Origin: Candidatus Falkowbacteria bacterium CG02_land_8_20_14_3_00_36_14
Lineage (GTDB): Bacteria; Patescibacteriota; Patescibacteriia; Patescibacteriales; UM-FILTER-36-11
Direction: 5' to 3'
Length of the DNA: 26,568 bases
Assembly: GCA_002781265.1 (NCBI GenBank)
Contig: PETS01000024.1
Location: 10,715 to 37,282, forward strand
Part shown: piece by piece, positions 21,951 through 26,568 of the stretch
Layout: each line of letters begins with the position of its first letter
Position numbering within the stretch: position 1 is the first letter of the stretch
Made by a program: the position numbers and the translations under genes
The notes under the pieces: generated by a model
Databases searched by the model: none
Seen by the model: only the letters and a program-made list of their open reading frames with translations
What the model was told of the DNA's origin: nothing

Positions 21951-22812
21951 CGAATTGGGCCAAATAAAAACTTCATTACCTTACTGTTTATTTAAGATAG
22001 ACTCTCGTTTTTTTAAATTAAATGATGAGCACAAAACAAAAATTAGATTTGTAAAAGTTAAAACAGTTCCGAATAGAAGAGCATCTTATTTAAAAAATTT
22101 TGATACCATTAGGGATCGATGGGGCATAGACGCATATTCTGAAGTTTTAGTTTTGACAAAACAAAAATTTGATAATTCTCAAGAAGCCAAAGTGTTTGCC
22201 TTAAAACTCATAAATAATTTTTTAAAAATATATAGATATTATGATAAAACAGCAGTTCATTTGGTAGACTTAAATCCCGAGGATCTTTTTGGATTTAACT
22301 ATTTGTATAAAGGGAAAGAAGTTTTTGAAATAAATTTTGCTGGAGGAATTACCCCAACTAATTCTTTATTAAATTTTCGAGTAAGTAGCAAAATAGAAAA
22401 TGCTCTATCAAATAAATTTGTGTTACCGTTTTGGGAGGAATTACTAATGAATTCTGAGCAATATATTTATCAAGTTAATTTTAGGCATTCAATTTTAGAG
22501 AGTGTTACTGCCTTAGAGTTGGTCATATCGGATTTTATTAAGAAGAAATGTAAAGAAAAAAATATTTTGCTAGTCGACGCTAAGGATTATATTAAAAATA
22601 TTAGTTTAATGGGGAATGTAAAAGTTACTGTTAGATTATTAATTGCAGATGATTTGCCTGAAGATGAAGTGTTTGAAAAATGCAAAGCAGGGATTACCAT
22701 TAGAAATAAAATAGTCCATGACGGCGTAAAAGAAGTTAATAAAAATGAGGCCAAAGACACTTTAAAAGCAAATCAAAAATTAATCATTTTTTTAAGTAAA
22801 TATTTGATATAA
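21925..22812 (+). CDS. HEPN-like domain protein (Rx4H motif)
   Basis: This 295-residue protein is not recognised as a named family. The first ~170 residues are mixed alpha/beta and lysine-rich. The C-terminal ~120 residues look like a HEPN-type helical bundle: a helix HSILESVTALELVISDFIKKK (about 189-209), then ITIRNKIVHDG with the R-x4-H motif (R260, H265) and a final helix. In many HEPN RNases this motif forms the active site, and Apea-like and abortive-infection proteins use the same layout. The start overlaps the 80-residue gene by 26 nt, so they are translationally coupled. Downstream are DNA-modification and Schlafen-like genes, consistent with a defence-type island. Function is inferred, not shown. 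Confidence 0.7.
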   Translation: MSNYNKTINELGQIKTSLPYCLFKIDSRFFKLNDEHKTKIRFVKVKTVPNRRASYLKNFDTIRDRWGIDAYSEVLVLTKQKFDNSQEAKVFALKLINNFLKIYRYYDKTAVHLVDLNPEDLFGFNYLYKGKEVFEINFAGGITPTNSLLNFRVSSKIENALSNKFVLPFWEELLMNSEQYIYQVNFRHSILESVTALELVISDFIKKKCKEKNILLVDAKDYIKNISLMGNVKVTVRLLIADDLPEDEVFEKCKAGITIRNKIVHDGVKEVNKNEAKDTLKANQKLIIFLSKYLI

Positions 22813-22851
22813 TAATTAGGTAATAAAATTTACTCTCAAAAATATTTATAT

Positions 22852-22926
22852 ATGCCTAAATATGAAAATTTTTCAAAGGAAGAATTGTTAAGATTTATTG
22901 AGAAGCAGGAACAGGAATTGGCGTAG
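22852..22926 (+). pseudogene. 24-codon remnant resembling a methyltransferase N-terminus
   Basis: The frame MPKYENFSKEELLRFIEKQE, ending ELA then TAG, resembles the short coiled N-terminal leader that I associate with type III-like methylase or helicase genes in CPR genomes. It is cut by TAG at 22924-22926, and another TAG follows three codons later. No further family sequence is seen before the intact methyltransferase start at 22991. It is either a decayed first exon-like piece of an older gene or a tiny leader peptide. The 178-bp gap holds nothing else. Confidence 0.4.
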
Positions 22927-22990
22927 AAAAAATAGCAAAAGCCATCGGCATATAATTAGCGGAATTATTTAAATAAAATTTTATATCATT

Positions 22991-24988
22991 ATGGAAAATA
23001 ATATTCATCGCAAAAAAGATTCGGCCAGATTATTTTGGGATTCTAAGCCCAAGCGCGCGGCTAATCCAAAGGACATAGAATTTCAAACCGCCGAAGTGGT
23101 AATCCCTAATCCGGGAAAAGCCGGGCAGTTGCCTATAAGCTTTCGCGATAATTTAATCGGCGAGGACGAGTTGGACAAACAAAAAATGAACCGGCTGATT
23201 TGGGGCGATAATCTTTTGGCCATGCAGGCACTACTGGCGCAAGGATATGAGGGGAAAATAAATTTGATTTATATTGATCCGCCGTTTGATTCTAAAGCGG
23301 ATTATTCGCATAAAATAAAACTTCTTTCTTCTGTCATTCCCGCGGAGGCGGGAATCCAGAATATAGAAATTACCAAAGAGCCGAGCGTGATTGAACGGCT
23401 GGCGTATAAAGACACTTGGGCCGGTGGCACCGATAGCTATCTAGATATGCTTTATCCGCGCCTGCAACTAATGAAGCGGTTGCTCGCGCCAGACGGTTCA
23501 ATTTATGTTCATCTTGATTGGCATAAAGGGCATTATGTCAAGGTTATGATAGATGAAATTTTTGGAAAAGAGAATTTTGTGAATGAGATTGTGTGGGCAT
23601 ATAGTACACAAGGACGACCTGAAAATAAATTTGCCAGAAAGCATGACACAATTTTTGTTTACTCACGCAATCCGGAGAAACATATTTTCAATGTTGAATT
23701 GGTTAAAATACCCTATAGTAAAGAATATATACAATCGCATTTTAGAGACAAGGATGAAAATGGTAAGGTTTGCAGAAAAAGACTTGATGCTGGGAAGTGG
23801 AGGACTTATTATCCTGATGAGGGAATGATTCCAAATGATGTATGGAGTGATATTTACTACGAGAACCCAATGTCAAAGGTTAAAACCAATTATGATACTC
23901 AAAAACCCGAGGCGCTACTTGAAAGAATCATAAATGCTTCTTGTTTAGAAAACGGATTGATCGCTGACTTCTTTAGTGGCTCTGGAACAACAATATCTGT
24001 CGCTGAAAAACTTAATCGTCGCTGGATCGGCTGTGAGCTGGGCAAAGTTGGCATCCAGGTCGCGCGCGGGCGGTTGGTTGAGCAAGAGTCAAAACCATTT
24101 TTAATTGAGAACATCGGCAATTATCAGCGCGAGATGATTTATCTGGGCGGCGGACGGATTTATGAAATGCAGAAAATTATTTTGAAACTTTACGGCGCCG
24201 AGCCGATGCCGAATCGCAAGGATTTGGGCGTAAGAAAAGTAGATTCCGGCTCGGAGGCCGGAATGACAATGTTAGAATTAGTTTATTGCGGTTATCCTGA
24301 CCGGCCGGTAGCGGCGCATAAAGTTGAGGATTTGGCCGTGGAAGCACAAACGCTAGACGGCGCGGGCTATAAACGGCTGGTAATTTTAGCGTGGGATTAT
24401 GAATATAATTATGACGAGCTTTTGCAAACTCGTTTAAAGGCGGCGGGCAAATCCGCCCGCCTGCCTACCGGACAGGCAGGCCGAAGCCTCGGCGCAGGCG
24501 GGGACATTAAAACAGAAATTATAAGCCGTCAGATTCCACCGGATATTTATGAATATTTGAAAAAGGCGCGAAACGAGGAAGAAATTGAAAAGCTGGCGGA
24601 AAAAATAAAGTTTTTTGAAAAGCCGTATTTAAAAGTCAAAAAACCGGAAGTGAAAGAGAATATTGTTAGCGTCGGCATTGATAATTATGTGCTATACGAT
24701 TTTCCGCTTGGCTCGGGCAAGAAAGCCGACGAGTCGCGGGAAGAGCTGATTCATTTAGTCAAAGATAATTTTGCCATACTGATTGATTATTGGGCGATTG
24801 ATTGGGATTACGACGGCATAGTTTTTAAAAGCCAATGGCAGGATTTCCGGGGCAACGGCCGCAAAGCTAAAATCGTAGCGACAAAAAAAGAGCACACTTA
24901 TGAGAAAGATGGAAAACACAAAATTGCGATGCGCGTGGTGGACATTTTTGGCAACGATGCAACTGTGATAATTGAAGTAAAAATATAA
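22991..24988 (+). CDS. Site-specific DNA adenine methyltransferase (type III Mod-like, beta class)
   Basis: Transfers a methyl group from SAM to adenine at a specific DNA site. In the 665 residues, the catalytic motif DPPF (96-99, LIYIDPPFDSKADY) comes before the SAM-binding FFSGSGTT (about 325-333), followed by NRRWIGCELGKVGIQ, the beta-class order typical of type III Mod and related enzymes. A conserved-looking C-terminal region (about 545-665) includes DYWAIDWDYDGIVFKSQW. Three palindromic repeats lie inside the frame and are translated: SVIPAEAGIQ (114-123), VDSGSEAGMT (417-426) and SARLPTGQAGRSLGAGGD (488-505). All keep the frame. No restriction subunit follows; the next gene, 4 nt later, is Schlafen-like. 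Confidence 0.9.
   Translation: MENNIHRKKDSARLFWDSKPKRAANPKDIEFQTAEVVIPNPGKAGQLPISFRDNLIGEDELDKQKMNRLIWGDNLLAMQALLAQGYEGKINLIYIDPPFDSKADYSHKIKLLSSVIPAEAGIQNIEITKEPSVIERLAYKDTWAGGTDSYLDMLYPRLQLMKRLLAPDGSIYVHLDWHKGHYVKVMIDEIFGKENFVNEIVWAYSTQGRPENKFARKHDTIFVYSRNPEKHIFNVELVKIPYSKEYIQSHFRDKDENGKVCRKRLDAGKWRTYYPDEGMIPNDVWSDIYYENPMSKVKTNYDTQKPEALLERIINASCLENGLIADFFSGSGTTISVAEKLNRRWIGCELGKVGIQVARGRLVEQESKPFLIENIGNYQREMIYLGGGRIYEMQKIILKLYGAEPMPNRKDLGVRKVDSGSEAGMTMLELVYCGYPDRPVAAHKVEDLAVEAQTLDGAGYKRLVILAWDYEYNYDELLQTRLKAAGKSARLPTGQAGRSLGAGGDIKTEIISRQIPPDIYEYLKKARNEEEIEKLAEKIKFFEKPYLKVKKPEVKENIVSVGIDNYVLYDFPLGSGKKADESREELIHLVKDNFAILIDYWAIDWDYDGIVFKSQWQDFRGNGRKAKIVATKKEHTYEKDGKHKIAMRVVDIFGNDATVIIEVKI
23333..23359. 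repeat. ATTCCCGC/GCGGGAAT repeat inside the methyltransferase gene
   Basis: A perfect 8-bp palindrome (23336-23343 and 23348-23355) with a GGAG loop and the flanks GTC and CCAG. It matches the widespread ATTCCC...GGGAAT type and is translated as VIPAEAGIQ. Confidence 0.85.
24243..24264. repeat. ATTCCGGC/GCCGGAAT repeat inside the methyltransferase gene
   Basis: Perfect 8-bp arms around TCGGAG, in opposite orientation to the first copy as judged from the flanks (GATTCC...GGAATGAC). Translated as DSGSEAGMT. Confidence 0.8.
24456..24502. repeat. LPTGQAG-type composite palindrome inside the methyltransferase gene
   Basis: The inner arms CCTGCCT (24460-24466) and AGGCAGG (24474-24480) are nested in the outer arms CCCGCCTGC (24456-24464) and GCAGGCGGG (24494-24502). 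Translated in frame as ARLPTGQAGRSLGAGG. Confidence 0.8.
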
Positions 24989-24992
24989 TTTT

Positions 24993-26568
24993 ATGTATAT
25001 TTCCGAAGACATTGATGATATTTTGCGAAACAGAGAAAATGAGGTCTTGGAGTTTAAGGAAGCCAAGAATAATTTTGATTCGCGAGAACGATCGGATTAT
25101 TGCGCCGCAATCGCCAATGCTGGTGGAGGGAGGTTGCTACTCGGAGTAAATGATAGCGGGGAAATTGTTGGCACTTCTGTCTATATTGGAACAATTGAAA
25201 AAATTCCTCAAGAAGTCCATTAGATTATCGGAATTTGGGTAACCGTTGAAGATGTTAATCATCCAAATGGCCGGGTTGTTATATTTGATATTCCCGCGCG
25301 TCCGGTTGGCCATTGCGTGAAATCTAATGGACGTTATTTGATGCGCAAAGGCGAATCGCTTGTAGAAATGGATAATGAAACGATGCGAGCAATTTTAAAT
25401 GAGATACAACCTGATTTTTCCTCCAGCATTATTGAAAATTTGGCCATTAGTGATCTTGACGATCGGGCGGTTGGTGATTTTAAAAAAAGAATGGCTGAAA
25501 AAACAGGCAACCGCGCGCTTATTAATTCTCCTACTGCACAGATACTTCAGGACGCGGAGCTTATGCGAGGCGGCAAATTTACTCTCGCGAGCCTACTTTT
25601 ACTTGGCAAAAAAGAAAAGATTGCGGAGTTATTACCACAGGCCGAGATTATTTATGAGTGGCGCAGTACGCCGGAGCAGATTCATCACGATTTTCGCGTA
25701 TCGTGGAGAGTGCCATATTTTGCCGTTTACGACGATATTTGGCAGACTATTCAGGCGCGTAATCTCCGAACTCCGTACCAAGAGGGATTTATACAACAAG
25801 AGGTATTAGCGTTTGACGAGAAGTCATGCCGCGAAGCCGTTAATAATGCGGTTGCCCATCGCGACTATTCAATTAGCGGACGCTCAATTATTATTTATGC
25901 TTCCCCACAATTTTTTGCAGTAGTTAGTCCCGGCGGTTTTCCGCAGCATATTACGCCGGAAAATATATTAAAAGCCGCTCCGCACTGGCGGAATCGGTTG
26001 ATTGCAGAAGCGTTTGAGCGCACAAAACTTGTAGAAAGATCTGGACAAGGAATGGACGTGATTTTTGAAGCGGCTATCCGTCAGGGGAAAGGTTTGCCAG
26101 ATTTTAAAGGTACGGATGCCCATACGGTGCGAATAAATATTCCAGCGAAAGTAAAGGACGCGGAATTCGTTAGATTTTTGGAAAAGATTGTGAACGAAAA
26201 GCAAGTTAGCTTTTCTTTTGATGAAATTTACGAATTAGAAATGCTCCGTGAACAAAAAGTTGTTGCAAATCCGCAGCACAAAGAAAAATTTTTGAAACTT
26301 GGGATTGTTGAAAAAATTGGAAAGACAAGCGGAACAAAATATATGCTTTCCCATAAATATTATTCTTATGAGGAAAAACCTGGAATTTATACGCGAATAA
26401 AAGGGATTAGCCGAGAAAAGAAAAAAGAACTTATATTAAATCATATTCAACGAGAAGGCCAAGGTATAAAAAAAGATTTTATGTTACAATTGCAGCAATT
26501 AGGGTTACCTTTGGGGTTTCGCTCTCATGTGGTATGGTGGGAAGATTATTTAATTAATAACTTCCACC
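24993..26568 (+). pseudogene. Schlafen/AlbA_2-type ATP-binding regulator, interrupted by TAG, truncated at window end
   Basis: Codons 1-76 encode an AlbA_2 (Schlafen-like) DNA-binding domain: ENEVLEFKEAKNNF and IANAGGGRLLLGVNDSGEIVG. TAG at 25221-25223 stops it after IPQEVH. The same frame then stays open for 448 codons to 26568 and continues the family without a gap: GRVVIFDIPARPVGH, SNGRYLMRKGESLVEM, then a GHKL-type ATPase domain (REAVNNAVAHRDYSISG, VVSPGGFPQHITPENIL, ERSGQGMDV) and winged-helix-like sequence. One C-to-T change (CAG to TAG) would explain the break. It lies 4 nt after the methyltransferase gene. Restart at an internal ATG (25340) is possible but would lose the AlbA_2 domain. 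Confidence 0.85.

Noticed and set aside
25221..25223. Genetic code change making TAG a sense codon
   Set aside because: TAG ends dnaA and dnaN at their normal C-termini, so it functions as a stop in this genome.
25399..25809. 136-residue ORF within the Schlafen-like region
   Set aside because: It lies in a different frame from the clear AlbA_2/ATPase coding frame and is a shadow of it.

Overview
The window looks like a chromosomal piece of a small-genome, AT-rich bacterium, most likely a Candidate Phyla Radiation (Patescibacteria, Parcubacteria-like) lineage. This is inference. It rests on the AT-rich code, the lack of a clear Shine-Dalgarno sequence before nearly every gene, the 'ATTCCC...GGGAAT' and 'LPTGQAG'-type palindromic repeats, a single-copy bactofilin, compact core genes and short hypotheticals. 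No 16S or marker set is present to prove it. The genetic code appears standard, because TAG ends both dnaA and dnaN.

Left part (1-5.5 kb): trxB (-), then a repeat-rich intergenic stretch with tRNA-Ala(GGC), tRNA-Arg(CCT) and decayed tRNA-like pieces. Next come a bactofilin and a lipid-kinase-like protein on the + strand, convergent with murI (-). A bidirectional hairpin separates murI from yidC.

Origin neighbourhood (4.7-10.8 kb): the classic order yidC-yidD-rnpA-rpmH (all -), a ~600 bp intergenic region, then dnaA and dnaN (+). Two back-to-back sigma70-type promoters with mirrored TTGACT boxes fire leftwards into rpmH and rightwards towards dnaA. cutA and an unrecognised 249-residue protein follow dnaN.

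Central minus-strand block (10.9-18.4 kb): a class A penicillin-binding protein with an Ig-like tail, a galT-like nucleotidyltransferase, and an RNA-metabolism operon of rpsO, a NYN-domain RNase-like protein and pnp. The pnp leader carries two strong stem-loops.

Right part (18.5-26.6 kb) is accessory in character. A radical SAM enzyme and a Cys/Met-type PLP enzyme overlap by 4 nt. They are divergent from a TrmB-like regulator, and face-to-face promoters sit beside a 17-bp palindrome. Then come a two-gene unit with a HEPN-like protein, a 24-codon remnant, a beta-class DNA adenine methyltransferase gene that has absorbed three palindromic repeats in frame, and a Schlafen/AlbA-type ATP-binding regulator. 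That last frame is broken by one TAG but otherwise stays open to the end of the window.

A family of CCCTGCG- and CCCCCAC-armed palindromes recurs at intergenic sites at 2.0, 6.7 and 18.5 kb. I see no complete insertion sequence, no cas genes and no rRNA.
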